Shown here one piece after another: positions 7,398 through 16,297 of a stretch of 30,897 bases of DNA (within the stretch, counting starts at the first letter, position 1; every line of letters begins with the position of its first letter). Below the pieces are notes generated by a model. It had not been told where the DNA came from and did no database searches. It saw only the letters and a program-made list of their open reading frames with translations. Both the position numbers and the translations under genes were made by a program. This DNA is from Fibrobacterota bacterium. Its GTDB lineage: Bacteria; Fibrobacterota; Chitinivibrionia; Chitinivibrionales; Chitinispirillaceae. The stretch is from contig JAEYNR010000035.1 of the NCBI GenBank assembly GCA_023412475.1, positions 1 to 30,897 on the forward strand, written 5' to 3'.

Positions 7398-8726
7398 GTG
7401 TTTTGCAAGGCATTTAGTTTATTGGCTTCTATTTCCTGCTTTACACTAATAACCTTTTCTCCGGTAAGATCTAATCAAAATGATATTACAAAAATCGTCA
7501 GTGGTAATATAAATGGAATGAAAATCGATAGATATGGAAACTTATATGCCAGTGTAAATATTAAAACAGAAAATGGCTACAATAAGGCTGAAATAATAAA
7601 ATGGAATGGAAATGAATGGAGTAGTCTGAATTCACAAATAAGTGAAGGGACTATATCGACTTTTATGATCGATGATTTCGGGAATATTTATGTTGGTGGT
7701 CGTTTCAAATATGCTGGTGGAGTTGAAGTTAATGGTATAACCATGTGGGATGGTAACACCTGGAAAGCGCTTGGCACTGGAATGAGACATACGGAAGACA
7801 ACATAATGTTTGTTAATTCTATTGCATTAGATGATGCCGGTAATCTTTATGCTGGTGGATCTTTTGACTTTGCCGGCAATGAATTGGTAAATAATTTGGC
7901 AAAATGGGATGGGAAAACCTGGAGTAACCTCGGTAACGGTGTTAGTGGAGAAAATGGAAAAAAAGGCTTTGTTAATTCCATCGTCATTGATGAAAAAGCT
8001 AATATCTATGTTAGTGGCTCATTTGCAAATGCCGGAGCAGTTGAGGCACAAAATCTGGCAAAATGGGACGGTAACTCCTGGAGTTCGATTGATCACATAG
8101 ATAACCAGATGACAGATATTGTGAAGGTTGATAGTGGAAATTTCTATGCTGTTATAAGTTATAGTGTCGGAGTTGCTTCATATGGGAGAGGTGCAGGCTC
8201 CTCAAGAACAATGACAGGTGTTTATATACAGTCAAAGGATTATAGCTGGAAATTATTGGGTAATATGAGTGAACAATCAATAAGTAACCTGATGTTTGAT
8301 CCTGAAGGGGATCTATACGCAATGTTTGGCAACTTTTTAAGTAAATGGGATGGACAGAAATGGGGAGTATTGGATGGGATGCGTGAAGTAATTTTACATT
8401 CTTATTCTATTGACAGCTTAGGGAATATTTATGCTGCAGGAAGTGGAACTGCCACAACTTCCAAAACCGATGTTTTTTATAAATGGGACGGGAAATCCTG
8501 GGAAAAACTAAGTAATTTTACAAATGAACAAACATTGATCGGAAGACTGGGTGGTTCTTTTCGAAAAAATATGAAATCAAATAGTGAAAAAAGACATGTT
8601 ATTTATACTATCGATGGTCGGCAATGTTATAAGATACAATCATTGAATTTGGCAAGGGGTATGTATATAAAGCATCATAAAAATAAAGAAAAATCATCAA
8701 GAAGGCCTATGATTGTTATAAAATGA
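7398..8726 (+). CDS. Secreted WDG-repeat beta-propeller protein with sorting-type tail
   Basis: Predicted exported 442-aa protein with a signal peptide (about 2-25, C-K-A-F-S-L-L-A-S-I-S-C-F-T-L). It has six clear repeats of W-[DN]-G-[NK]-x-W-x-x-L (for example M-W-D-G-N-T-W-K-A-L-G) alternating with G-N-[IL]-Y-[AV]-[GS]-G, plus one degenerate repeat (S-W-K-L-L-G), giving about seven blades. The last 40 residues (I-Y-T-I-D-G-R-Q, later R-G-M-Y-I-K and R-P-M-I-V-I-K) resemble a type IX-like C-terminal sorting domain. The start is GTG: GGGAGG lies 4 bases before it, and the overlapping ATG two bases upstream opens only 17 codons in another frame. It is visibly more A+T-rich than glgC or the sigma factor gene and is flanked by repeats, which may mean acquisition. 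Ligand and function are unknown. Confidence 0.85.
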   Translation: MFCKAFSLLASISCFTLITFSPVRSNQNDITKIVSGNINGMKIDRYGNLYASVNIKTENGYNKAEIIKWNGNEWSSLNSQISEGTISTFMIDDFGNIYVGGRFKYAGGVEVNGITMWDGNTWKALGTGMRHTEDNIMFVNSIALDDAGNLYAGGSFDFAGNELVNNLAKWDGKTWSNLGNGVSGENGKKGFVNSIVIDEKANIYVSGSFANAGAVEAQNLAKWDGNSWSSIDHIDNQMTDIVKVDSGNFYAVISYSVGVASYGRGAGSSRTMTGVYIQSKDYSWKLLGNMSEQSISNLMFDPEGDLYAMFGNFLSKWDGQKWGVLDGMREVILHSYSIDSLGNIYAAGSGTATTSKTDVFYKWDGKSWEKLSNFTNEQTLIGRLGGSFRKNMKSNSEKRHVIYTIDGRQCYKIQSLNLARGMYIKHHKNKEKSSRRPMIVIK

Positions 8727-8746
8727 AAAACAGTAGGATTAAATAA

Positions 8747-8838
8747 AGCGCCAAAAATTGTCACATCCCAGCCCTGTGCGGTTGGGCCGGATAGACCCGT
8801 AATACCCAAATTATCGCCCCTGGCGTTTTGTAATTTCA
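8747..8838. repeat. Intergenic hairpin repeat before the sigma factor gene
   Basis: The 325 bases from 8727 to 9051 show no gene. A hairpin at 8767-8786 (CCCAGCC / GGTTGGG, one G-T pair, 6-base loop) lies inside a wider CGCCA / TGGCG inverted pair (about 8749-8834). The segment TCACATCCCAGCCCTGT resembles TTACATCCCGGCTCTGT at about 9971-9987, and in reverse the GCCCTGTAAGGGC region at 6977. All three look like diverged copies of one repeat family. No T tract follows the hairpin, so I do not call it a terminator. Confidence 0.4.
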
Positions 8839-9051
8839 TTATTTTTGATTTGATATTATTCAGTTAGATTTTATTTTCAATTAGATTGCTGAGTGATTAT
8901 GCGATGGGATAAGAAAAAATAGCCGGTTTTAAGTGCTCTCAGAGATGTATAATTTATAGTAGTGTTGTAACACAAGGTATAAAAAGGTGGCGATGGGTAA
9001 TTGCTGTTATGTATCTTGTAAAAACAACGAATATAATTAAAGCGGTTAAAT

Positions 9052-9882
9052 ATGCTGAGCAGAACAGAAGAACTTTATTTCAGGGATATAACCAGATACC
9101 GGGTTCTTACAGATCTGGAGGAAAGAGAGCTGGTTAAACTGGTTCAGCTCAACGAGGATGGGGCTATCAACACCCTCATCACTTCCAATTTAAGATTTGT
9201 GGTAAGTGTTGCCAGACGTTACCGTGGAAGAGGGCTAAGTTACCTTGAATTAATAAATGAGGGAAACGTAGGGTTATTAAAGGCTGCCAGACGCTTTGAC
9301 CTCAATATGAATGTAAAGTTCATCTCCTATGCTGTATGGTGGATAAGGCAGTCGATTCAGAAAGCTCTTTTTGAACAGGCAGGCACAGTACGGATCCCGC
9401 CCAATAAAATCGCCCTGATAAATCGGTTCAAACAGGCTCTGGAACAGAATAAGGGGGATTTTGACAAAACTCTGGAGATGGAGGCTTTTAAGACCTACTC
9501 CATTGAAATAGTTGAAATTCTGGAAAAACTCAAAGGAATTTCTCTGGATGCTCCCATCAGCAGCACCGATGAGGAATCCGGAAAAACGCTCCAGGATCTG
9601 CTGGGACAGGAGCCTGACCATGATGGCGAAGAGGAGCGTCTCGAATTGCATAAAGTATTAGACAGTGTTCTTCAGAATGTCACAAGCAGGGAAGAACGGA
9701 TACTTCGCATGTACTACGGCATCAATTTTTCCCGCCAATTCACTCTTGAGGAGATCGGCCGCGAACTCAAGCTCACCCGCGAACGGGTACGGCTGATTCG
9801 GGACCGGTCATTAAGAAAACTCTACCAGAATCCTACATCCAGAGCCAAACTCAGCGACTATTTTAACCATTCCGGGGTTTGA
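9052..9882 (+). CDS. RNA polymerase sigma-70 family factor (short SigA/RpoD type)
   Basis: A 276-aa sigma factor with a short region 1.2-like start (8-30), region 2 (about 44-106) containing N-L-R-F-V-V-S-V-A-R-R-Y, E-L-I-N-E-G-N-V-G-L, F-D-L-N-x-N-V-K-F and the -10 binding Y-A-V-W-W-I-R-Q-S-I, region 3 (about 107-165) with V-R-I-P-P-N-K, the acidic D-A-P-I-S-S-T-D-E-E linker, and region 4 (about 205-260) with the -35 binding helix-turn-helix E-E-I-G-R-E-L-K-L-T-R-E-R-V-R. It lacks the long N-terminal region of proteobacterial RpoD. Primary sigma factors of Bacteroidota, Chlorobiota and Fibrobacterota are about this size, so it could be the housekeeping factor or a group 2 paralogue. It stands alone, with weak Shine-Dalgarno AGCGG. 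Confidence 0.93.
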   Translation: MLSRTEELYFRDITRYRVLTDLEERELVKLVQLNEDGAINTLITSNLRFVVSVARRYRGRGLSYLELINEGNVGLLKAARRFDLNMNVKFISYAVWWIRQSIQKALFEQAGTVRIPPNKIALINRFKQALEQNKGDFDKTLEMEAFKTYSIEIVEILEKLKGISLDAPISSTDEESGKTLQDLLGQEPDHDGEEERLELHKVLDSVLQNVTSREERILRMYYGINFSRQFTLEEIGRELKLTRERVRLIRDRSLRKLYQNPTSRAKLSDYFNHSGV

Positions 9883-9896
9883 TTCTTAGGGGTTCG

Positions 9897-10010
9897 GAGG
9901 TTAAGAGTTCCGAAATCCAAAATCGTAAATCATGTATCATAAAACTCAAATTACTTTGTCACCTTGCCAGTTACATCCCGGCTCTGTAAGCGCTCGCTAT
10001 TTAGCACTTG
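9897..10010. repeat. Second copy of the intergenic repeat
   Basis: Right after the sigma factor gene, 9897-9962 repeats the 7031-7089 segment in diverged form in the same orientation (shared GAGGTT, CCGAAATC, AATCGTAAATC, TGTATC, AAATTA and TTTGT). It is followed by TTACATCCCGGCTCTGT, related to the 8765 copy. The two copies bracket the beta-propeller and sigma factor genes. The rest of the gap to 10247 shows no gene I can support. Confidence 0.5.
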
Positions 10011-10247
10011 GCACGCATCCTGTGCTGATTTTCATCATTCGTTATTTTCTCCTGGGTCAGAGGTTTTCTTCTTAGCTCTTGTTATAATTTCCCGCTGCGA
10101 TCAGGAATGCGTATCTTTTGTAAGATCAACTGAGTTGATATTGCTTTCTTTTATCTCAGAAACTATCTTAACATTGTCATAATTTAGATATTAATTTTGA
10201 GGTTTACACTCCTTCTTTATCAAATGTTTTCCCTAAAAGAGGTAATA

Positions 10248-11960
10248 ATGATTCCTCGATTTCTCTTATCTGCAGTTGCAGCGCTGTTTTTACTTTTTAT
10301 TGTAACTTGTGATAACCCATCCACATCTGAGCCTGTCGAAGTGCCCACATTTGACCTTACCGGGACCTGGAGAAGCTCTTATGGATGGAATGGGGAAGAG
10401 GGAATAATGATCCTGCACCAGACCGGGGATTCTATAAGCGGTAGATATACATTTAGTACAGGGCAACTGCAAGGCGCTCTGAGAGCCGATTCTTTCTCTT
10501 TTAGGTGGTGGGAGTATGCATTGAGCGGTTGCCCATACGATAGCGCCGAGCAATACCACCGTGGTCCGGGATTCTTTAGGGTAAGTAAAGAAGGAGACAG
10601 CTTGCATGGGAAGTGGCGCAATGAGGGTGATGAGGAATGGAGTCCTTCGGAATGGGTCGCAGTACGGATAAGCAAAGCAATAGATGAGTCAGAATTTACT
10701 ATAGATACAACAACCACGATTTTGGCACCATTAACCGGAATGTGGTATTCTGAATGGGGAGATATCCTGTTGAAACAAGTCGGCGATTCTGTACATGGAC
10801 TCTATGGTGAGCCGGATAATTACGGTAGAATCGCCGGAAAACTCTCAGGCTTACGATTCTCGTTATCCTGGTGGAAGGGGCAGAATATAAACGTGTCATG
10901 GAGTGAGGCAGAATCCCGTGGCTATGGAGTGAGTAAGGTATCGGCAGATGGAGCCAGTTTTGATGGCTTCTGGCGTAATGAAAAATCAAATAATTGGGTT
11001 GATATTCCATTGTGGGCCGAAAAATTTAGTGAAGAAGTTGATAGCAGCAGCATCATTGATGATCCTGACCCTGATGATCAAACCATAATTCCTTTTGACC
11101 CAGGGTTGTATTTAAGCTCAGATGCTTCAAACGAGCTTCTTTTTGTAAGTAAAGGTGATGACGGCTCAGCTTTGTTTTTTCACGGAACAGAAGAAAATGA
11201 ATTGATGAAGCCTACGCATGTAATTTACAGCGATAACGATGGTATAACATCTGCAATTATTCTTCATGATCTGATGCCTGTGCAGTGGGTTCTGGATACC
11301 ATGACTGTGGCGGTATATGACATAGAAGGGTCAAATCAGTTTAATCCCAAAAATGCATTTCATGTGATCAGACATGGTACAGAGGAAATTGCCGCAAGTC
11401 TGGATATTTATCCTTCATTGTTATCCGATGTAATTACAGGAATCGAAACTGCCACTAAAGAATCGTGCACTCATGTAAGGGATTTTCTGTCAGCAAATGA
11501 TATTTCGGATTTTAAAGGACTTAAAGAACTGGCACATAGCCCAGGCTTCCAACAGCCTCTTTACATCCGAGTCGCAACCGGAATAAGTATAGCTTCAGCA
11601 GCTCTGGCGCTTCAGGCATCAGAAAATAATGGTGCACTTTCTAAAAGTGCCAAAACTGCAATTGCACAGGGATTGTTTAAATATTTTGTCAAAATTGCGG
11701 CTTCCTGGTTGGCAAATATGCTTGCAGATAAGTATGGACCAGATTATTCTGGAAATGGCCCCACAATAGGTGTTCTTCTGTGTCAGGGTGCGGCCAAATA
11801 CGGAGTCTGTCATTATATGTTTTTCAAATCAACACAACTTAATACCTGTGTTTCCTTATGCCAGACCTCTATGGGATGTTTCACAAACATCTGTATGCCT
11901 ATGGATATTGACGCTGAAATGGCAGGCTCGTTTAGCGGAAGTCAGTTTGGAGGCGATTGA
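10248..11960 (+). CDS. Lipoprotein with two repeated domains and Cys-rich C-terminus
   Basis: Unrecognised 570-aa predicted lipoprotein. I start it at the ATG preceded by AGAGG (spacing 5), which gives a clean signal ending I-V-T-C with the lipidated cysteine at C21; the upstream in-frame codons are probably untranslated. Residues about 36-138 and 162-257 are two copies of one beta-rich domain: L-T-G-x-W, then I-x-x-Q-x-G-D-S-[IV]-x-G, then F-x-[FL]-x-W-W, then G-x-[WF]-R-N-E, ending in W. The second half (about 300-505) has an Ala-rich helical stretch. The end has six cysteines (C512, C521, C534, C538, C544, C549) that could form disulfides. It converges with the TonB-receptor gene across a shared terminator. 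The two domains look like ligand-binding beta-barrels, but I assign no function. Confidence 0.8.
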   Translation: MIPRFLLSAVAALFLLFIVTCDNPSTSEPVEVPTFDLTGTWRSSYGWNGEEGIMILHQTGDSISGRYTFSTGQLQGALRADSFSFRWWEYALSGCPYDSAEQYHRGPGFFRVSKEGDSLHGKWRNEGDEEWSPSEWVAVRISKAIDESEFTIDTTTTILAPLTGMWYSEWGDILLKQVGDSVHGLYGEPDNYGRIAGKLSGLRFSLSWWKGQNINVSWSEAESRGYGVSKVSADGASFDGFWRNEKSNNWVDIPLWAEKFSEEVDSSSIIDDPDPDDQTIIPFDPGLYLSSDASNELLFVSKGDDGSALFFHGTEENELMKPTHVIYSDNDGITSAIILHDLMPVQWVLDTMTVAVYDIEGSNQFNPKNAFHVIRHGTEEIAASLDIYPSLLSDVITGIETATKESCTHVRDFLSANDISDFKGLKELAHSPGFQQPLYIRVATGISIASAALALQASENNGALSKSAKTAIAQGLFKYFVKIAASWLANMLADKYGPDYSGNGPTIGVLLCQGAAKYGVCHYMFFKSTQLNTCVSLCQTSMGCFTNICMPMDIDAEMAGSFSGSQFGGD

Positions 11961-12033
11961 GCAGAAAACAGCAATGCAGTTAATAAGTGGATTATTCGCA
12001 ATATAAAGGTGAAGATACGTTTATATAAAAAAG

Positions 12034-12055
12034 ACAGCGGATGTTAAACCGCTGT
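12034..12055. terminator. Bidirectional terminator between lipoprotein and receptor genes
   Basis: Perfect 7-bp stem ACAGCGG / CCGCTGT with an 8-base loop, preceded by an A-rich run (12027-12032) that becomes a T tract on the minus strand and followed by ACTTT. It lies between two convergent genes (ends at 11960 and 12086), where it probably serves both, best the minus strand. Confidence 0.65.
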
Positions 12056-12085
12056 ACTTTGTGATAATATTAAATAAAATACTTT

Positions 12086-14092
12086 TTAAAATCCAAAATC
12101 GATTCCAAAATGGATAGACCTGCCCTCAACCTGTGGTACTGTAAATTTAATGCTTTGACCGGTTGCCGGCAACCAGATCTCCTCATCTAACAGGTTGTAA
12201 GCATCAACATGTACTGCAAGTCGTAAAGCTTTCCATTTAAATGCCTTATCCAGCTCATATTTGAGATTGAGATTCAGGATGTCAAATGCCTTTCTTGTTT
12301 TGTTGTAGGAGGCATCATATCTTTTGTGCAATTTGCCTTCGTAAATATTGAATAAGCTTGCTGTAAATCCATTTTTACTGTAACTGATACCACCTTTTGC
12401 ACTCGCTTCTGGTAAGGGCATCATATTGCCGGCAGAATCGCCTGTTGTGTTTTTCTGATACAAACCAGATCCTGTTAGCATAAGTTCCTTAGTTATGAAC
12501 ATCTTCGCTTCGAGTTCAAAACCAATAAAGGTAGTTGGTGAACTTTGGTTTTTATAAATATGAGGTGGAACAGGATTCTGTTTTGGATAAATGTTGTTTG
12601 ATATCTCACTATAGAAGTTATTTATTCCAAAAGAGATTCTGTCCGTTTGAATATTTGCACCTAAATCAATGGTTCTGATTTTTTCAGGCTTAAGTGTAGG
12701 TGTGCCCTTTAATGTCGGATGCGCTAAGTACAGTTCCATCATAGAAGGAGCCCTGAATGCTGTGCTGTATAATGCTTTAATGTTAACAATTTGATCTGGC
12801 GACCATATCAACCCTAATCGTGGATTAATATCAAGGTCTACTCCCTGAGCTTTGTTACCCTGGACACCAGCGATGACCTTAACTTGTGGGATTATTGCAT
12901 AATCACCCTGAATATACCCGGAAACAGCGAATTGTGTAGTATCGCATGTAGTAGATAATGGCAAGCCGCTTTCCTCTTTTCCTTTTATCATATTGCCAAG
13001 AACACCAACAGTGATGTTAAGGTTCTTTAATGGATGAAAAAAGTTTGTCCACTCCCAGGTGAGGTCGTAAGAATTGCGGTTAGGTGCAGGAAATGAATCG
13101 ACTTTTAGCCATGAGTGTGTGTAGGTTACATTAAAGGACATGTCAAGAAGATCGGAGAAATTGTGGGTGTACCCCAGATCATTAAACCATTTATTCCACG
13201 AAACATCACCATAGGTATGTCTTCCGGCAACAGGCCCTGCAGGGGGAGGAGGTATATATTTTTGCATTACAAAATAGTTTTGCCACTGGTTATAAGATGT
13301 CATATATCTTAACCCTTTAAATGACAATTCACCATAAGCACCGCCACCATTATCAGGGGCTGACATATCTCGAAATACGGTATCCTGTGCCTGAAAACGA
13401 AAATCCCATGGTCTGAGATATTTATACTGTCCACCAATGACCAGCCCTAAATCCTTAAATTGATGTCTGAGGTTAAACATCCCTGTAAATGCTCCGGGTG
13501 TACCACCATTAACAGATAAATCAATTTTATTATCAGTTGGTTTTTTTGTAATGACATTGATAACACCTGAGAATGCAGTTGAACCATACAGGACAGATCC
13601 AGGTCCACGGATTAGTTCGATTCTTTCGATTAACGAAACTGGAAATGTTTCATATACTTCACCCTTGATTCCACCTTCTAATGCTTCACGAACGGGTCTG
13701 CCGTTAATTAAAAGTAAAATGTGATTGGCTGCAGCACTGATCTGGTCGCCACGAATTGAAACACAGCTACGATCTCCGACATACGTGGTAGATAGATTGA
13801 TGCTGGGCATGCGCATCAGTAGATCCAGAAGCGTCCTTGCACCGAACCTCTCTATATCATCTCTGGTAAGCACCGAAATTACACCAGCAGCTTCTGAGAG
13901 CTTTTCTTCAGTTTTTGAAGTTGTTGTAACGGTGATATTCATAAGGTCGTCAAGACTCAGCTCGACTAACTCTTCAGTGTCACCTATTGACACCGAGTCT
14001 TGTGGCACTGATGGAGCATCGCCTCCTTGAACAATTGATGGGATAAATAAAAAGAACGCTGCCAATAGACTATTGAAGAGCCTTTTCCTCAT
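12086..14092 (-). CDS. TonB-dependent outer-membrane receptor
   Basis: A 668-aa protein with a signal peptide (1-24, ending I-V-Q-G-G), then the linker L-V-E-L-S-L-D-D-L-M-N-I-T-V-T-T-T-S-K characteristic of a subgroup of receptors. The plug domain (about 52-160) has I-S-V-L-T-R-D-D-I, I-R-G-D-Q and the G-P-G-S-V-L-Y-G-S-T-A-F-S-G-V-I-N-V-I-T signature. A beta-barrel follows to the terminal F (ending F-G-I-D-F-G-F). This subgroup tends to sit beside YfiR/DUF4154 proteins and sensor kinases, as here, where the YfiR-like gene is divergent. The ATG has AAGGAG 7 bases upstream. The substrate is not readable from the sequence; no cobalamin riboswitch or metal operon accompanies it. Confidence 0.94.
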   Translation of the reverse strand: MRKRLFNSLLAAFFLFIPSIVQGGDAPSVPQDSVSIGDTEELVELSLDDLMNITVTTTSKTEEKLSEAAGVISVLTRDDIERFGARTLLDLLMRMPSINLSTTYVGDRSCVSIRGDQISAAANHILLLINGRPVREALEGGIKGEVYETFPVSLIERIELIRGPGSVLYGSTAFSGVINVITKKPTDNKIDLSVNGGTPGAFTGMFNLRHQFKDLGLVIGGQYKYLRPWDFRFQAQDTVFRDMSAPDNGGGAYGELSFKGLRYMTSYNQWQNYFVMQKYIPPPPAGPVAGRHTYGDVSWNKWFNDLGYTHNFSDLLDMSFNVTYTHSWLKVDSFPAPNRNSYDLTWEWTNFFHPLKNLNITVGVLGNMIKGKEESGLPLSTTCDTTQFAVSGYIQGDYAIIPQVKVIAGVQGNKAQGVDLDINPRLGLIWSPDQIVNIKALYSTAFRAPSMMELYLAHPTLKGTPTLKPEKIRTIDLGANIQTDRISFGINNFYSEISNNIYPKQNPVPPHIYKNQSSPTTFIGFELEAKMFITKELMLTGSGLYQKNTTGDSAGNMMPLPEASAKGGISYSKNGFTASLFNIYEGKLHKRYDASYNKTRKAFDILNLNLKYELDKAFKWKALRLAVHVDAYNLLDEEIWLPATGQSIKFTVPQVEGRSIHFGIDFGF

Positions 14093-14512
14093 CTGTAACT
14101 CCTTTGTTTTGCTTGAATGGAAAGACGAATTAGTGTAAAAATTGTTAGATTATGATGATACACTTTATTTGGAAACTATTCAACAAGATTTGAAAACAGA
14201 TCCATTGGTGACATTATTATTCGAGCAATTAAATATTACTTTAGTTATCTCATCAGGAAAAAACCTGAGCCACTAGTCTAATAAAATCCATGCAGAAGGA
14301 AATTCCAATTCACAATTCTAAAATTCTAATCAAATTTTATAAATTCTAATTTCTGAACAGAGATAATAGTGTTAGAAAGCAACTAAAGCATAGGAAGTGA
14401 ATCCATTTTCCACATTTTCTATTTTTGTTTTGAATTACTTGCAAAACAATGATGTTTCATGCTAAAATTGTTTTTGTAGTACATAAGGAATTAATATTTC
14501 AGGGAGGGGTTA
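14093..14512. other. Divergent intergenic region between receptor and YfiR-like genes
   Basis: This 420-base A+T-rich region must hold the promoters of both divergent genes. A low-complexity stretch at 14311-14356 repeats AATTCTAA-type words (ATTCTAA occurs at least three times). I see no convincing -35/-10 pair, Fur-like palindrome or riboswitch. Confidence 0.5.
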
Positions 14513-15037
14513 ATGTTACTAAAGAGAATTATTTATTTTTCGCTAACTTTTTTATCAGCAATAATTCTCATCGCTCGCGTGGGATGGTGTGAAGATATCG
14601 GTGCTGCACCGGCATCTCTTCAGGCAGCACTATTTTTAAAACTTTTAGCTTTTGATAAAAATATCGCCGCAGGAAGTTCAGTAACAATATATGTAGTAGG
14701 TGCATCTAAGTTTGCAACAGAGATGAAAAAAACCGAAGGGAAACCGCTTGGAGGAGCAACTTTAGCAAAGGTGCTCGAGGGTGATGGGGTTCCCACAGAA
14801 ATTCCATCAGTTATTTATATAGGAACAGAAGTAAATTTAAAAGAAGTCCTTGCTTATACAAAAAGCAATAAGGTGTTAAGTATTACCGGAAATCCGGCTC
14901 TGGTTTCAAAAGGTGTTTCCCTTATAGTTGGAGTCAGTGATGCAAAACCAAAAGTCTTGATCGACCCCTCTGCATCCAAGGATGAAGGTATAGAGTGGAA
15001 TCCTGCAATTTTTAAAGTTGCTGTGACCACGAAGTAG
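14513..15037 (+). CDS. YfiR-like (DUF4154) periplasmic protein
   Basis: Predicted exported 174-aa protein with an N-terminal signal (residues about 4-26). The body follows the YfiR/HmsC (DUF4154) pattern: S-L-Q-A-A-L-F-L-K-L-L-A-F-D near 36-50, a beta strand T-I-Y-V-V-G, P-S-V-I-Y-I-G, then V-L-S-I-T-G-N-P near 123, L-V-S-K-G-V-S-L-I-V-G-V, and a C-terminal I-E-W-N-P-A-I-F-K-V-A. YfiR is a periplasmic regulator that in Pseudomonas represses a diguanylate cyclase. Unlike that protein, the mature part here has no cysteines, so redox control by disulfides is not possible. The ATG has GGGAGG 6 bases upstream. Divergent from the TonB receptor and near a hybrid kinase, it is probably the periplasmic part of that sensing unit (inference). 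Confidence 0.75.
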   Translation: MLLKRIIYFSLTFLSAIILIARVGWCEDIGAAPASLQAALFLKLLAFDKNIAAGSSVTIYVVGASKFATEMKKTEGKPLGGATLAKVLEGDGVPTEIPSVIYIGTEVNLKEVLAYTKSNKVLSITGNPALVSKGVSLIVGVSDAKPKVLIDPSASKDEGIEWNPAIFKVAVTTK

Positions 15038-15242
15038 CCTGCAACAGTAGTCCTGCTAAAAGATTTTATAGGCATTGGAATTTGTTTAGGATAGTGCTTG
15101 AGTTTTGGGCATTTGCTTAGGATTAAGTAACTGTCCGTAAAAAACTCTTAGTAGTTACAATAGGAGAATAGCAGAATTCTGGCACAGGATATGCGGAATT
15201 ATTGTTTTATATGGGAAACACTTAATTGCCGGAGTAATAAGA

Positions 15243-16175
15243 CTATTGATAATCCGCAAAATTCTCCAGCACATCACAGAGCTCTTTAAAATACAATGCC
15301 ATGTAATCTCTGACAATGGCGGCTCCGTGCGGTACGATAAGTACATCAGGATAATCCCAGAGAGAGGAGTTCTGAGATAGAGGCTCTTGGTAACAAACAT
15401 CCAGACCGGCTCCTGCAATTAGTTCCCTGTCTAAAGCCCATAAGAGGTCTTCATCTTTGCAGCAATTACCTCTTCCTATGCTGTAAAAGAAGGCGCCTGG
15501 TTTAATGGCGCTAAACCGCTTTTTATTAAAAAAACAATTATTGGATTCTGTACCCGGAAGAATACTTACCAGATGATCACAGCTCCTCAGGACATTTTCT
15601 ATCTGGTCAGGATGACAAATCGCATAGGTGTCCTTGTCCAGCGTACAGTCGTAAGGGGAATGTTTTACCCCGGTTATTCTGCATCCAAAAACTTTTAAGA
15701 CTCTGGCACATTCGCGTGCTATAGTTCCATATCCCACAATGACAACGTGCTGAGTGCTCAGACGGCTTGTTTGATTAAGGAAATCACGATCCCAGATGTG
15801 GTTTTTCTGCTGGAGAACAGCCTGAGGTATGCGACGGTTAAAATAGAGAATCATAGACAGAAGCGACTCGGCCATTATGGTTCCATGAAATGTTCCATGG
15901 AAAACAGCAACATCAAAATCCTTAACCTTCTCAATCCAGTCCTGTCCTGCAGCAGGAGTGAATAGAGCTTTGAGCTTTGGTGCCTTGTAGTACCATTGTG
16001 CTTTGAATTTCCAGGTAATAACCAGATCGGCTAAATCAAGATGCTCCAAAAATGAGGTTTCATCTGTAACTCTGAAAATATCCCATAGTGGAAAGCGGTT
16101 ACGGATGCGTTTTATATGTTCATCGGTTACACTAAAGGCTTTAACATCGTTTTCAAGATATACAATTACATTCAT
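15243..16175 (-). CDS. D-isomer-specific 2-hydroxyacid dehydrogenase family protein
   Basis: A 310-aa NAD(P)-dependent oxidoreductase that interconverts a D-2-hydroxyacid and a 2-ketoacid in related enzymes. The Rossmann nucleotide motif is V-G-Y-G-T-I-A (147-153), where the third glycine is replaced, as is common in this family. The catalytic triad is present: R235 in S-I-G-R-G-N, E264 in C-Y-Q-E-P-L and H283 in V-P-H-G-A. The substrate-binding half is divergent from GyaR, SerA and PdxB, with two odd aromatic stretches (F-H-G-T-F-H-G-T near 92-99), so I do not name the substrate. It lies 122 bases downstream of the hybrid kinase on the same strand, perhaps co-transcribed; the Shine-Dalgarno is weak (AGAG). 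Confidence 0.88.
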   Translation of the reverse strand: MNVIVYLENDVKAFSVTDEHIKRIRNRFPLWDIFRVTDETSFLEHLDLADLVITWKFKAQWYYKAPKLKALFTPAAGQDWIEKVKDFDVAVFHGTFHGTIMAESLLSMILYFNRRIPQAVLQQKNHIWDRDFLNQTSRLSTQHVVIVGYGTIARECARVLKVFGCRITGVKHSPYDCTLDKDTYAICHPDQIENVLRSCDHLVSILPGTESNNCFFNKKRFSAIKPGAFFYSIGRGNCCKDEDLLWALDRELIAGAGLDVCYQEPLSQNSSLWDYPDVLIVPHGAAIVRDYMALYFKELCDVLENFADYQ

Positions 16176-16297
16176 AAAATATATTTTTTACTCTCATTCT
16201 GTATTCAAATGGTTCTGAAAAGAAAGAGTGCTTGGTAAGACAACTCTAAATAGGCTTGAGTGACGAAAGCTTTACAAGCAAATTTCATGGCAGTCTC

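Noticed and set aside
9964..10182. 72-codon plus-strand frame between sigma factor and lipoprotein
   Set aside because: It begins in repeat sequence, has no ribosome site or coding character, and ends before the lipoprotein start.
14093..14512. Cobalamin riboswitch upstream of the TonB receptor, suggested by GAGCCACTAG near 14268
   Set aside because: Only a partial match to the short GCCACTG box, with none of the other conserved segments, and on the wrong strand for the receptor gene.
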